This document shows positions 35,058 through 45,000 of a DNA stretch of 64,000 bases, piece after piece. This DNA comes from a virus. The stretch lies in IMG/VR virus record IMGVR_UViG_3300012039_000002, positions 1 through 64,000 of that record, one strand, 5' to 3'. Made by a program: the position numbers and the translations under genes. The first letter of the stretch is position 1; every line of letters begins with the position of its first letter. Under the pieces are notes generated by a model. The model was not told where the DNA came from. It made no database searches and saw only the letters and a list, made by a program, of their open reading frames with translations.

Positions 35058-36458
35058 TCATTCGCCAAACATTTCGTCCGTCTCTTTCTTGGGCTTGCCA
35101 TCTCCGAATCCAATTTCTGATAGATCTTCTATACTGAGATCATCTGATTCTTCGATTTTCATCCTTCGATAATCTATCTTGCAACCAATTTCTAGACGAG
35201 CCTGTCCGCTTCTGTTTTTACCGACATATAATCGGAGTTTATTTCTTGTGAATTCTTCCTTCGTCTGTCTAGCTACAAGCACGAAATCCGCGATCATAGC
35301 TTTCTCCCATGATTCAGATAAATTAGAGATATCTGACTCGGTCTTATCATATCCCGCGCGGTTAATCTGGGAGGCTGTCCAAACCGGGCACCCAAACTCA
35401 GCTGCCAGAGCCTTCAATTGACGGTAGATAAGACCAAGGTCGGATCTGCGTTCAGCATTCTTTACAGACGACTTCATTAAGTCAGCATAATCCACTATAA
35501 TCAGGTCTGGCTTCTTACCACTAGACATAATCTTGCGTTTGATATAGAGGGAGAGCATGTCCTTAGTAAGGCATTCAGGCGGAAACTCTTTCAATAACAA
35601 ATGACTTTTGGGATTTGCCTCTATAAATTTTGTTACGTAACTATTGATGACGTCCGTCGGACTGTTGATAATATCAATAATCGGTTTGCCTGATACAAGG
35701 CAATCGTATCTGGTCATAACTTCACTGGCTGTCATTTCAAGAGTAAAATGAAACACTGTTTTGCCTTGTAGTAGAGCCGCGTGACCGATATTGACTAAGA
35801 ACAGCGATTTGCCGAAGCCTGGAGGAGCAGCAATGAAATAGAGTTTGTTCGGATATGCACCGCCAACACAAATATCATTAATCCTGTCTGAGAACGTCTT
35901 TATGATTTTGTGCGCGTTGACTAGTGTGCGATCCCGTTCTCTCTGAGCTACGTCATCTAGTTCCATCTCACCAAAGTCGGCCTCGAATGTTAGATCGTCA
36001 AGAAGTTTATAGATGTCAGACTTTATTACAGCGAGATCTTTCTCGTCCATGATACCGAGACTCATATTAGCATCGGCATTCTTGACAGAGGCTACGATAT
36101 GCTGAGCATTTTTGAGAAGGACAAAGCTTTCTAATTTTTCAATGAAATACTTGATGCAAGACATCTCATTTACTTCATTGGCTTCTCTGCGGACCATGCC
36201 CTTCTCAATTATCTTTTCTAGCTTCTTGCCCCTAAACTTTTCAATGATATAGAACTTGTCTTTGTTGGTTAAACGATCTTTGATGGCTTCTACAAATTCA
36301 TCTTGCAATTCTGTATCGGCTAAAACTGGCTCGTCAAAGAAACGGAACTTTATGGCTTTTTCAAAAATGAATAGATTATACTCGTTTATAGATTCTAATA
36401 GAACGTTGACCAAATTGATGGTCATATCGTTACTAATAGTGATGTATTTTGTGATCAA
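35058..36458 (-). CDS. Replicative DNA helicase, DnaB-like
   Basis: 466 residues with a TTG start at 36458 after SD gaggtg. The RecA-type motor is clear: Walker A APPGFGKS (about residue 217), TLEMTASEV, Walker B LIIVDYADLM, then ASQINRAGYDKTES and a final GKNRSGQ arginine motif. The N-terminal 170 residues are helical. It unwinds the fork as a hexamer with the primase and one of the polymerases in this operon. A structured leader precedes it. Confidence 0.88.
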   Translation of the reverse strand: MITKYITISNDMTINLVNVLLESINEYNLFIFEKAIKFRFFDEPVLADTELQDEFVEAIKDRLTNKDKFYIIEKFRGKKLEKIIEKGMVRREANEVNEMSCIKYFIEKLESFVLLKNAQHIVASVKNADANMSLGIMDEKDLAVIKSDIYKLLDDLTFEADFGEMELDDVAQRERDRTLVNAHKIIKTFSDRINDICVGGAYPNKLYFIAAPPGFGKSLFLVNIGHAALLQGKTVFHFTLEMTASEVMTRYDCLVSGKPIIDIINSPTDVINSYVTKFIEANPKSHLLLKEFPPECLTKDMLSLYIKRKIMSSGKKPDLIIVDYADLMKSSVKNAERRSDLGLIYRQLKALAAEFGCPVWTASQINRAGYDKTESDISNLSESWEKAMIADFVLVARQTKEEFTRNKLRLYVGKNRSGQARLEIGCKIDYRRMKIEESDDLSIEDLSEIGFGDGKPKKETDEMFGE

Positions 36459-36474
36459 GTCTTCACCTCAAATA

Positions 36475-36545
36475 AATATTGGCAGGCTCGGAACGTTCTC
36501 GTTGATCCGATTTAATCTCCATGATAGGGGAGAACCTGCCATATT
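36475..36545 (-). promoter_or_regulatory. Structured leader of the helicase gene
   Basis: GGCAGG and CCTGCC, extended by AATAT/ATATT with one bulge, form an 11-bp stem spanning 36475-36545; inside, GTTCTC/GAGAAC and CTCC/GGAG add more helices. It fills the gap between the 36547 gene and the helicase SD, so it may control helicase expression. Confidence 0.45.
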
Positions 36546-36546
36546 G

Positions 36547-36747
36547 CTAGTCTTTCAAGAAAGCTACTGCCAAACACGCGCCTCTAGACATGTTGATGAA
36601 AAAAGGAAATCCGTCTTTTGTTCTGCCGTTGATCACTAAATTGGCGCTATTCGGAGTATCCTTTAGGTTGAGGGTTGTGTCGTCCTGTAAGTCTTCGATT
36701 ACAACGGTCTTGTCTGGTTCGAATACGTTTGTGATTTTTATTTTCAT
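36547..36747 (-). CDS. Small hypothetical protein
   Basis: 66 residues, beta-rich (MKIKITNVFEPDKTVVIEDL), SD aaaggag. Unknown. Confidence 0.55.
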   Translation of the reverse strand: MKIKITNVFEPDKTVVIEDLQDDTTLNLKDTPNSANLVINGRTKDGFPFFINMSRGACLAVAFLKD

Positions 36748-36787
36748 CGTATTCTCCTTTCGTGTTTACGTCTTTGCGACGTAATTG

Positions 36788-37486
36788 TTAGAACGGAATA
36801 TCTTCGTCTAAGGAAACATCATTGAAAGCAGGCTTCCCAGCGCCTGAAGCCATCGCTCCCTGGTCGGGCGCATCTGCCGCGCCAGCAGCCGGAGCTCTGT
36901 GTGTAGAGCGACTGGCAGGATCTTCACCTGTTGCTTTTCCAGCAGCCTTGAGAGCTCTGTTTTCCTCGTAGATACGAGCATTTTCCTGCATGAAAGCCCA
37001 GGTGAAATGTGGCATCGTATTGACGATCCAGTAAGCCTCTTCCTCGGTGAGGGCAAAGGAAACTGAAGCGCTTTTGAGTGAGGAATAGAGCGTGACGATA
37101 ATCGTGTGGGCGAAGTTGTAAGGAGACTTTGCGTCGTCCTTGCCCTTATTCTCAACCCTCTTCAAGAAGAGGCTTGACTTCTTCTTCTCACCATTCACTT
37201 CAAAATAGTGATCGATGGCATATCCGTCAGCAGGAACTGCTTTGCCTGCGTTGAGGATATTTTCTACGAACCGCTTGATTCGCAGACATTCTGTGTAGCC
37301 GAAAACCATGGAAAGCTTAAGGTCGTAATCGAACCTCTTTTCCACCGGGTTTCCATCAGGTCCCTTGAGCTGAGGTGCACATTCAATCTTGAACTTCGTT
37401 ACGTCTTTGTAGGATCCAAGTTCGAATCTGAGACACGAGGTCTTGTGGTAAAATGTTTCTGAAACAATCGTCTTCGGTGTAGCCAT
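36788..37486 (-). CDS. Probable single-stranded DNA-binding protein, C-terminal tail DEDIPF
   Basis: 232 residues. The last residues DVSLDEDIPF are the acidic, Phe-ending tail by which SSB proteins recruit replication partners. It follows a Gly/Ala/Pro-rich linker (about residues 185-222), also typical. The N-terminal 175 residues (beta-strands, aromatic residues) are not obviously an OB fold by eye. A second SSB-like gene is at 61382-62230. Confidence 0.6.
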   Translation of the reverse strand: MATPKTIVSETFYHKTSCLRFELGSYKDVTKFKIECAPQLKGPDGNPVEKRFDYDLKLSMVFGYTECLRIKRFVENILNAGKAVPADGYAIDHYFEVNGEKKKSSLFLKRVENKGKDDAKSPYNFAHTIIVTLYSSLKSASVSFALTEEEAYWIVNTMPHFTWAFMQENARIYEENRALKAAGKATGEDPASRSTHRAPAAGAADAPDQGAMASGAGKPAFNDVSLDEDIPF

Positions 37487-37488
37487 TG

Positions 37489-37656
37489 TTATTCTCCTTC
37501 TGGGTGTAGGTCTTTGTATTTACGACCACGTATGGTTAATTGTACAACGGATTGCGTATCGTCCAACGACGGTACCTTAATTATGTAGCCGTTCACGTAA
37601 ATGCCGATTGGAATCTCTACTTTCTCCTCTCCCTTTTTAACCACTTTTCGTAACAT
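37489..37656 (-). CDS. Small hypothetical protein
   Basis: 55 residues (MLRKVVKKGEEKVEIPIGIYV...), ending 2 nt before the SSB-like start, and overlapping the upstream gene by 20 nt. Basic. Not recognised. Confidence 0.5.
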   Translation of the reverse strand: MLRKVVKKGEEKVEIPIGIYVNGYIIKVPSLDDTQSVVQLTIRGRKYKDLHPEGE

Positions 37657-38473
37657 TTGTAGACTCCAATACTATATCTATCTTGCTTTTCTTTATCTCG
37701 AATACTTTGGATCTCATTTTATCCAAATACTTGTTTCCTCTGTCTTTGTGTTTGGCCTTGTAGTATCTCTTGTCTGTTTTTACCTCTCTGTCTACGTCTT
37801 TTAGAAGAGCATGCGCAAACGGAAACACTTCGATCGCTATTCCTTGAAGCTTAAGTCCTGTTTTGTGCACTTCGACTATGTCTATAAGATACAATTCTTG
37901 AGCATGCAGCTTGCTGTTGAATTGAAACACTTTCTGCAGTTTTGTGTCGTCGATCTTTTGAGTTAAAGTCATTGCTGTGATTGAATCGCATAGCATTATT
38001 TGCGCCGCATAAGCATTGCGGCATTTGATGGCTAAGAAATTCTTCACATGCTTGTTGAAACTATGCAGCGAAGCATTCTTGAATTCTTTTACATACTCGA
38101 AGTTGACAACTCTTTTATCTCCGGGTTGTAATTCGCTTATTTTTACGAATGATAATTCTTCGTCCTTCTCTACGAGGATTTCTGTGTCGTCAGTAAATAG
38201 GGCTGTAAGTCCTAATTCGTCTGTGATAGCGTACATGTCTCTGTAGCCAACACTTTGCATAGATTTTACATAGAGAGGAGTATGACGAGAGCTTAAGAGG
38301 GCTTCAGACGCTAATCTAGTATCAACTCTCTTGCCTTGTTTAAAGTGGTCCTCTTGTAAATTATAGAAATACTTATGAATATACTTCGCAACTTCTGTCG
38401 TTCTATATCTCGGCCCACCCCATCGAGCAGCATAGACAGATATAGTGTGCAGAAAGCTGAGAGGATGAACCAT
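37637..38473 (-). CDS. Hypothetical protein
   Basis: 278 residues. Helical N-terminal 90 residues (RWGGPRYRTTEVAKYIH), then TDDTEILVEKDEELSFVKISELQPGDK, which resembles the beta segment of Hint/intein-type domains but without the needed N-terminal Cys or Ser, and a basic end. TAATG overlap with the upstream gene. Unknown. Confidence 0.6.
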   Translation of the reverse strand: MVHPLSFLHTISVYAARWGGPRYRTTEVAKYIHKYFYNLQEDHFKQGKRVDTRLASEALLSSRHTPLYVKSMQSVGYRDMYAITDELGLTALFTDDTEILVEKDEELSFVKISELQPGDKRVVNFEYVKEFKNASLHSFNKHVKNFLAIKCRNAYAAQIMLCDSITAMTLTQKIDDTKLQKVFQFNSKLHAQELYLIDIVEVHKTGLKLQGIAIEVFPFAHALLKDVDREVKTDKRYYKAKHKDRGNKYLDKMRSKVFEIKKSKIDIVLESTNVTKSG

Positions 38474-38784
38474 TAAAGCAGCCCTGTCCGGCCAACAACT
38501 TTCCCGCCTTGCTTGGCTGTTGCTTTTCCTGTCGACTGGCCACCGACAATTCCCTGAGGGCCGCCCTGCTTATTGCTGTATTTTCTATAGGCTTTAGCTT
38601 TAATGCTGTTGTTCATGTTAATGCCGCCGGCAAAGTTTATGACTTGATCCTTCTTGTAGATTTTCTGGCCGCACAAGCATCTGCCGATGTCGTCTTCGTC
38701 ATAAAGCTCTCTGTATTCGCTGAAAGTAAATATCGTCTCTTCTGATTTCTTGCATTTTGGGCATTTGAATTCGTAAATAGGCAT
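38473..38784 (-). CDS. FmdB-type zinc-ribbon protein
   Basis: 103 residues from the ATG overlapping the polymerase stop. MPIYEFKCPKCKKSEE and CLCGQKI match the FmdB-like zinc ribbon (MP.YEY.C..C). The C-terminal half is Gly/Gln/Lys-rich and disordered. Role unknown; small phage FmdB proteins are common in replication operons. Confidence 0.7.
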   Translation of the reverse strand: MPIYEFKCPKCKKSEETIFTFSEYRELYDEDDIGRCLCGQKIYKKDQVINFAGGINMNNSIKAKAYRKYSNKQGGPQGIVGGQSTGKATAKQGGKVVGRTGLL

Positions 38785-40976
38785 TACCATCTCTCCATTT
38801 CATTCATGTTTTGACCCTTATAAAGTTTGTAACTAAAGTTGGGTCGCAGTAACGTTTGTACATCTGTTTTGAAAACTTCATTCTGAATTAGTGTGGCTCC
38901 CTCTGCAATTATGTCTGGAACAGTGGCGAACACGCCAAATTCTACTTTGGCTGCATCAAGATGTTCATTCGGCACATTAAAGACAGCGGCGTCGACATTA
39001 AGGATACATTGCTTTATTTTCAGCTGTCTCGTATTTGCCAAGAATCTAAAGCAGTTCAATACCATAAGATCTGCAGTAGTAGATTGGAATGGAAAATTGT
39101 GAGCGCTTAAGAACGACTTCCATAGGTTGTCTTTAGTAAGATCGTCCTCACTGAATCTCCGCTTTCTGAAGGATGTCGAGAAAACGCAAGCATTCTTTTC
39201 AAGGTAATCCTTCAGGTTGTTCTTATATTCTAACATCTTTCCATACTTATTATAGAATGCTACCTTATAGCTCTTCACATCTTCAACTCGCACACCTGCT
39301 TCGTTTGCAATAGTCGAATCGCCGGCCAGATTTAGCATGCTTAGAACAAACAGCTTAGCAATGTTTCTTTCCTTTTCGCCTATTTCTCCGCTAAATAGTT
39401 CTTTTGCGAACCGCATGTAGAAGTCGCCATGTTCATTTAGATCGTTTATCATGTTTTCGTCTTGAACAATTAAAGCGGCTGATCTTAAATCGGCAGAGTC
39501 TAGATCAAGGTATACTAATGTATGCTCTGGATCGGCTTTAAAATGCACAGAACATTTTGAGCCAATTTTCATTCCGTTGAGGAAGGGTTTTCCGTAGTAT
39601 AGTCGACCTGAAGTAGCCGAAAATACGAACAATTCAGGGTGCAACTTGCCGTCGCTTGAATCTTGGCACTTCTTTAAGGTGGGCTTTACAATGTTGTCTA
39701 GTTCCCATCCAGAACAAGCAGTTGATCCCTTTGCTAGTCCTTCGCAGTCAACAGTTATTCCATTCCATTCGCTTTCAAGCTTGACAGCCATTATTCTAGG
39801 GACTACTCTAGATGTGAATTTGGCAGCAATTGGGTCGAGCATAAGTTCTTCGTGCAACAATTCTGTAAGGGCATGTTCTCCAGCCGCATCGATAGCAGCA
39901 TAAACTAAACTATTTGTGGCAGCTTCCATTATCTGTTCTATTGTATACGTTTTGTAGTTTTCAATGTAGTGGATGTACTTCATAACAAAAGAGTATTGCG
40001 GGTAGTTAAGCAAGTCTCTAGAAGCAGCTTTAAGATTATAGCCCTCTACTTTTCTATTTTCTGATAAGGCATGAAGAAGCTGCATTCCATCCCATATTCT
40101 ATTGCACTTTAGGAATTCTTTGAAGTCTCTTCCATAGAAGTTGCACAACGAAAAGATGTCAAAGCCACAGTTCCAGGCAATAAATGTTTTGGGCTTTTCA
40201 AACAGATACTTTTCCCAGAGATCCTTTATTTCTTTGGCTTGTCCATTGGCAAGTCCGGCTACAAGACCCGGCAAGCTAAGATTGAACGCGTGGCCTACGT
40301 TACCTTCAGTAGCCATTGAACCAATTCTTACGCTGTGCTTATTCTTGTCCCATATTTGCAAGCCATTTGTTTCTACGTCTATTGATACTCTAGTCCAATC
40401 GGGCAAGTCGAACATATTGTACAAATAAGCTTTAATTTCGTCGTAGTTGAAGTAAATCTTTGTCCGAGGTGAGAAGCCGTTTTCGACAACATCAATTGGC
40501 CATTTGTGTCTTTCGGAGACGCTTTTCTGGAGATACGCTTCTCTTACTTCCGATTTGAAGTTGTTAGTGGCATCGACTAATGTTGTCATGAATGATTCGA
40601 ACGCTAGAAAAGTTTCTGGCTTAGACATTGTGAAGTCTATCGGTGGCATGAAAGCAATAAAGTAGTGCTTCTTGTCTCTACGAACGAAATACGAGAACTT
40701 ATGGACGTCCCTTTTAGGGTTGCCCGCCATCTTATCAAATTCGTCTATGTCTCTAAGGATGTGTTTGTATAGATTGCTGCCGAATACAATAAGGATCTCG
40801 TCGTCCTTGATGTTGTAGCCTCTCATGGAGTCTACTCTATTAGCAACCTTAAGATTGATTTCTAGTTCTTTGTTCTTTTCTTTAATGTCCTTAAAGATCT
40901 TAACTAGTTTTTCTAGATTCTCTTTCTTTTTAGCTGGCTCACATATAATTGTAATCATTCCTGAACCCGTTTGCAT
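38784..40976 (-). CDS. Family A DNA polymerase with 3'-5' exonuclease, diverged
   Basis: 730 residues. A Phe/Lys-rich N-terminal 190 residues precede the exonuclease domain: VSIDVETNGLQ (Exo I, DxE), IAWNCGFDIF (Exo II) and YAAIDAAGEHA (Exo III). The polymerase motifs are altered: motif A YLDLDSADLRSAAL in place of DYSQIELR, motif B RNIAKLFVLSMLNLAG without the usual Tyr-Gly, and motif C ILNVDAAVF where HDE has become VDA. The aspartates needed for metals are kept, so it may still polymerise. A second polymerase (DnaE type) lies in the same operon. The start may be the second Met, 18 nt in. Confidence 0.75.
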   Translation of the reverse strand: MQTGSGMITIICEPAKKKENLEKLVKIFKDIKEKNKELEINLKVANRVDSMRGYNIKDDEILIVFGSNLYKHILRDIDEFDKMAGNPKRDVHKFSYFVRRDKKHYFIAFMPPIDFTMSKPETFLAFESFMTTLVDATNNFKSEVREAYLQKSVSERHKWPIDVVENGFSPRTKIYFNYDEIKAYLYNMFDLPDWTRVSIDVETNGLQIWDKNKHSVRIGSMATEGNVGHAFNLSLPGLVAGLANGQAKEIKDLWEKYLFEKPKTFIAWNCGFDIFSLCNFYGRDFKEFLKCNRIWDGMQLLHALSENRKVEGYNLKAASRDLLNYPQYSFVMKYIHYIENYKTYTIEQIMEAATNSLVYAAIDAAGEHALTELLHEELMLDPIAAKFTSRVVPRIMAVKLESEWNGITVDCEGLAKGSTACSGWELDNIVKPTLKKCQDSSDGKLHPELFVFSATSGRLYYGKPFLNGMKIGSKCSVHFKADPEHTLVYLDLDSADLRSAALIVQDENMINDLNEHGDFYMRFAKELFSGEIGEKERNIAKLFVLSMLNLAGDSTIANEAGVRVEDVKSYKVAFYNKYGKMLEYKNNLKDYLEKNACVFSTSFRKRRFSEDDLTKDNLWKSFLSAHNFPFQSTTADLMVLNCFRFLANTRQLKIKQCILNVDAAVFNVPNEHLDAAKVEFGVFATVPDIIAEGATLIQNEVFKTDVQTLLRPNFSYKLYKGQNMNEMERW

Positions 40977-42006
40977 CTAAAACATGCACACTTTCAAAGT
41001 TATAGTTGAAATAGAAGTTTTGAATTTGATTAGTAAAGCCCTTCCCAAATAGCTTTATAGCGCTGTTTGGTCTGATCAAATCTATGAACACCCGCTGACA
41101 GTTGTCTATGTCGTAGGGTAGAATGACTATGTCTGATGATCGCATGTTAACGGTACAAAACATATCGATGCCTTTTGTCATATTTGTTCTAAAATTGACA
41201 CCCATACTAGAAGTGCAGGAGCCCTGTGGCGGAACGATGTGAAACCTTCTAGACGTTAGTGGGTCTTCTCCATGGAATTTGATTTCGCTTTCTATCTTAT
41301 AGAAGAGACTCGCAAACAAATAGCTATAGAAAGACTTGTAATTGTTGACGTCCATTTCGTATCGGGCTCTAGTTCCCTTTTCCAGCTTGGCCTTGCGAAC
41401 GTAGTTTTCGGACTCTTCACATAGACTAGTATTCGTCATGTGCGAGATAGCGCTTTTGCAATCGGCTATTCTGACATTACGGAGTTCCTTGCCTGGGTAG
41501 CCAATGGATGACCCGAACGTCAAGACTAAACTCATCAAATTACGAACTTTATCGTGTATGTCGTATTTAACTATTTCATCAATCCACGTGGCAGCATCGT
41601 CTACAAGAGTATCGATCCCTTTCGAGGTTGTATCCATCGGCTTAATGAATTTGATTGCACCCAGTTCGTTCTCTATTGCGTCTTTGTAGGCTCTATTGAC
41701 AGTCCGTATGTCAGATAGCTTATGCTCATCGTCACCCTCTTTATTGTATCTTTTCACGATTTCTTTGTCATCAGCATACAATATGATCATGGCGTTGTTG
41801 CACAAGAAATTTATGAGATCCTGCAACCATACAGCATCGTTGTATTCTTTTTCTCCACGAAGACAATTGTACATCATCCGAGTCATGATGCTTCTATCGG
41901 ACACAAAGTAGCGCTTGCTGTAGGGATACTTGTGTAGAAGGTTCTTTTGGAGGGTCGATTTACCCGTCTTGTCTCCGCCTTCTATGACTATGTTGGGAGT
42001 ATACAT
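40939..42006 (-). CDS. Fusion of dNMP kinase and thymidylate synthase-like (dCMP hydroxymethylase type) domain
   Basis: 355 residues. Residues 5-17 VIEGGDKTGKST are a P-loop of the thymidylate kinase family, with VSDRS as the DRx motif. From about 165 a TS fold follows: QGSC with the catalytic Cys (about 264), then VNMRSSDIVILPYDID. In TS the last motif reads LPFN; the Asn that selects dUMP is Asp here (about 299), as in T4 dCMP hydroxymethylase. So it may make hydroxymethyl-dCMP and phosphorylate it. Inferred from residues only. Confidence 0.7.
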   Translation of the reverse strand: MYTPNIVIEGGDKTGKSTLQKNLLHKYPYSKRYFVSDRSIMTRMMYNCLRGEKEYNDAVWLQDLINFLCNNAMIILYADDKEIVKRYNKEGDDEHKLSDIRTVNRAYKDAIENELGAIKFIKPMDTTSKGIDTLVDDAATWIDEIVKYDIHDKVRNLMSLVLTFGSSIGYPGKELRNVRIADCKSAISHMTNTSLCEESENYVRKAKLEKGTRARYEMDVNNYKSFYSYLFASLFYKIESEIKFHGEDPLTSRRFHIVPPQGSCTSSMGVNFRTNMTKGIDMFCTVNMRSSDIVILPYDIDNCQRVFIDLIRPNSAIKLFGKGFTNQIQNFYFNYNFESVHVLDANGFRNDYNYM

Positions 42007-42007
42007 A

Positions 42008-45000
42008 TTACCTCGAGATCTTATCGATTAGTTTAAGTTGTCTCAGCTGATTGTAAGAATTGGAGCGCTGGAGTTTGCCGATATACAAATTGTTCGTATC
42101 CATTATATCAATTTTCTGATCGCCATCTTGTATTTCTTTATCACCCCAGTAGTAAACACGGGACATAGATGAAATTCCATCCGATAGCCCAACAACGTAA
42201 TACGGCTTGCCCTTCTTAGATTTCTTCTTTTCGACAGTAGAGATTCTGAAGACAGCAGCTAATTCACCCTCATTTTCAAGATCGACAACATCTTCAAGCA
42301 TCCGCAACTTAAAGTCAGGATATTTCTCTTTGATACGATCTCGTTGGCCTACGAAATAGGTGACTTCTGTAAAACTGACATTCATGAGCTCTATCTCGTT
42401 GGCGATAATATCAGAGAGACTCCAAGACACTGGATCTTCCTTGTATTTTCTAATCTTGACGAATTCGTTATACATGTCTGCCCTAGATACTCCGCCCGCA
42501 ATAGAATCCAAAGCTCCCGACTGGATAAGTGCAACGATAACTCTTTTGTTTTTGAGCTGCTTGTGATCCGAGTTAATAAAGTCATTAATTCCGGTGAAGG
42601 GTCTGCGTCGTATAATTTCTGCAGCAGCATCGGGAGTTATTCCTTTCACAAATGTTAGTCCGAATCTGATATTTCCATCTTTATCAATGGAGAATTCAAA
42701 GTCTGATTCGTTGACATCGACTGGTAGAATTTTAACCTTATCTCGTTTGATGAACTTTCCTTCTGATTCATAATAGATCGCACTAGTCTGGATGCGAGAG
42801 ATATACTTTGCGATAGTTGATGTCCCATACTTGTCTTCTTTTGATCGAGCAGTGTTATTAAGCAGCGCAGTATAGAACTCTATTCCATAGTGAGCCTTAA
42901 GCCACAATTCGCGGAATGAAGTATACGTATATGAGTCAGAATGACTTTTGTTGAACGCATATCTTGAAAAGGCTCGGATTTGTTCCCAAAGCTCTTTTGC
43001 GACCTCCGCTGGCATCTTCTTGCTTGCGTTAGTAACGAACTTGTGTTCCCACGAGTCAACTCTTTTGAGTCTGGCAGTTTCGTATTTAGTTGACCTCTCA
43101 TATTTTACGAGGTCTTTTCTTGACTTGTTGATTTCAATCGGATCAAATTCACCGAGCTCTTTGAAAAGGCGCATGAAGTCTTCTTGATAAACAACAATGC
43201 CATAAGTGCCTTTGAGATAATCGGCGTAGCTTTCGTGTGTAAGATCACGCCAGTTTCCTGCGGCTTTTCTCTTTGCAAATTCAACGTTCATTCCCATGTC
43301 CAGAGGTCCCGGGCGGATAATGGCGTTGATGGCTGAAAGATCGTCAAAGCATTCTGGCTTGACATCAAGAATAGTCTTAAGGGCTAGATTAGATTCAAAC
43401 TGAAACACTCCAAAGAGATCTCCCTTTCTGGCTAAGGCGTACGCTTCTTTTGAGTCAATATCGATTTTATCCCAGTCAATGTCCACTTTGTGTCGGCTGT
43501 TAATAAGACGCACGGTGTCATTAACAACGGCCAAATTATTAAGTCCAAGTATATCAAACTTAACAAATCCTTGACCAGTAAGTTCATGATAGTCTCCACC
43601 TTCTGTGTTGGCTGTAACGATAAATTCTTTAGATCTGATAAGTGGGATCCAGTCGTAGATTGTGACTCCAGATACTACTACGCCTGCCGCGTGTCTACCA
43701 GTTGCCTTGATAGAGTTGCGGAGACGCTTAAACAATGTTTCTACATTAGGATTCTGTTCAAAAAACTTCTTAACCTTTGGGAAGTGCGACAACAGATAAT
43801 CATACGGCATGTTGTCTAGTTGTTCTTTCTTTCCTTCGGTTGTGTAGATAGTAAATGGAAGATCTTTTGTTATCTCATTAACTGTCTGGTAGTCGAGGTT
43901 GTAGATTCGTGAGGCGTCTTTAATGCAACCTTTTACCTTGCCAATGTGATAGTTTCCAATCGTGGCTACCTTATCGGCGCCATATTTGTCCACAAGATAT
44001 TGCTTGACCTCGTCACGCACCGCGGGCGAAAAATCGATATCGACGTCTGGAAGGTCTTTTCTGCCTTCATCAAGAAACCGTTCAAACAACAAGCCATGTT
44101 TAATCGGATCGACATCTGTGATTTCTAGCAAGTAGTTAATAAGAGAACCTGCCGCCGAACCTCTGCCTGCGCCTACTTCATAGCGACCAAATTTCTGTTT
44201 AGTCCACTTGATCATGTCTTCTAGAATGAGGAAGTAGTCTACGAAGCCTAATTTGATAATAATATCATACTCATGTCTGCAACGCTGGCGATATACTTCA
44301 TTTTTGCTGAAGCCTTTGACGACAAGAGCGTCCGCTACTTTCTGATACAAAACTCTTGCGGCGTCTTCATAAAGCTTAGGGATCTTGAGGCTTGTATCTA
44401 GTTGGAAGCTGTCTACTTTTGAGAAGACTTCATACGATCCGTTTATGGCCGCAGCTACGGCTTCTTTTTCGTCTGCTGGAGGGTTATCTCCGAACCATCG
44501 TCCTTCTTTCCAGTCCTTTATGATCTGATCGAACGTCTTAAGATAGAGGTCCTTTACAACAAACTCCCACAGCTTTTCGTTTTCATTGTCCGCCTGATCC
44601 TCTTCTGACACTTCTTCCTCTGATGGTTCTTTTTCCTTTTCTTCTGTGTACGACTTCTTTGTTTGAAGCAACAGAATAGCTTCATGCACCTTCTGGTCGT
44701 TCGGATAGAGGTAGTGAGCGTCCGTTGTTACTATCGGAGTGACTCCCATCTCCTTTGCAATAGCCCAAAGTTTTGGATTCAATCTCCACTGATGAGAATA
44801 GTCCATCGACATCAGTTCGATGTAGAAATTGTCACCAAATTCGTCTTTGTACTTTTTCACGTATGCTCTGGCTTCGTCCATCTTATCATGTTCTAATAGA
44901 CGGTTGAGCTCTCCTCCCGCGCATGCAGTCGAAACTATAATGCCCTCTTTGTTTTCTGACAACAACTTAAAGTCGATAAGAGGGAACCGATAGAACGATT

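Noticed and set aside
37531-37560. TTGTACAA on the minus strand as a further promoter
   Set aside because: It lies inside a small coding gene and the only -10-like sequence is poorly spaced.
37637-38473. Intein or Hint domain
   Set aside because: A TDDTEILV...LQPGD stretch resembles one, but the N-terminal Cys/Ser and C-terminal HN motifs are absent.
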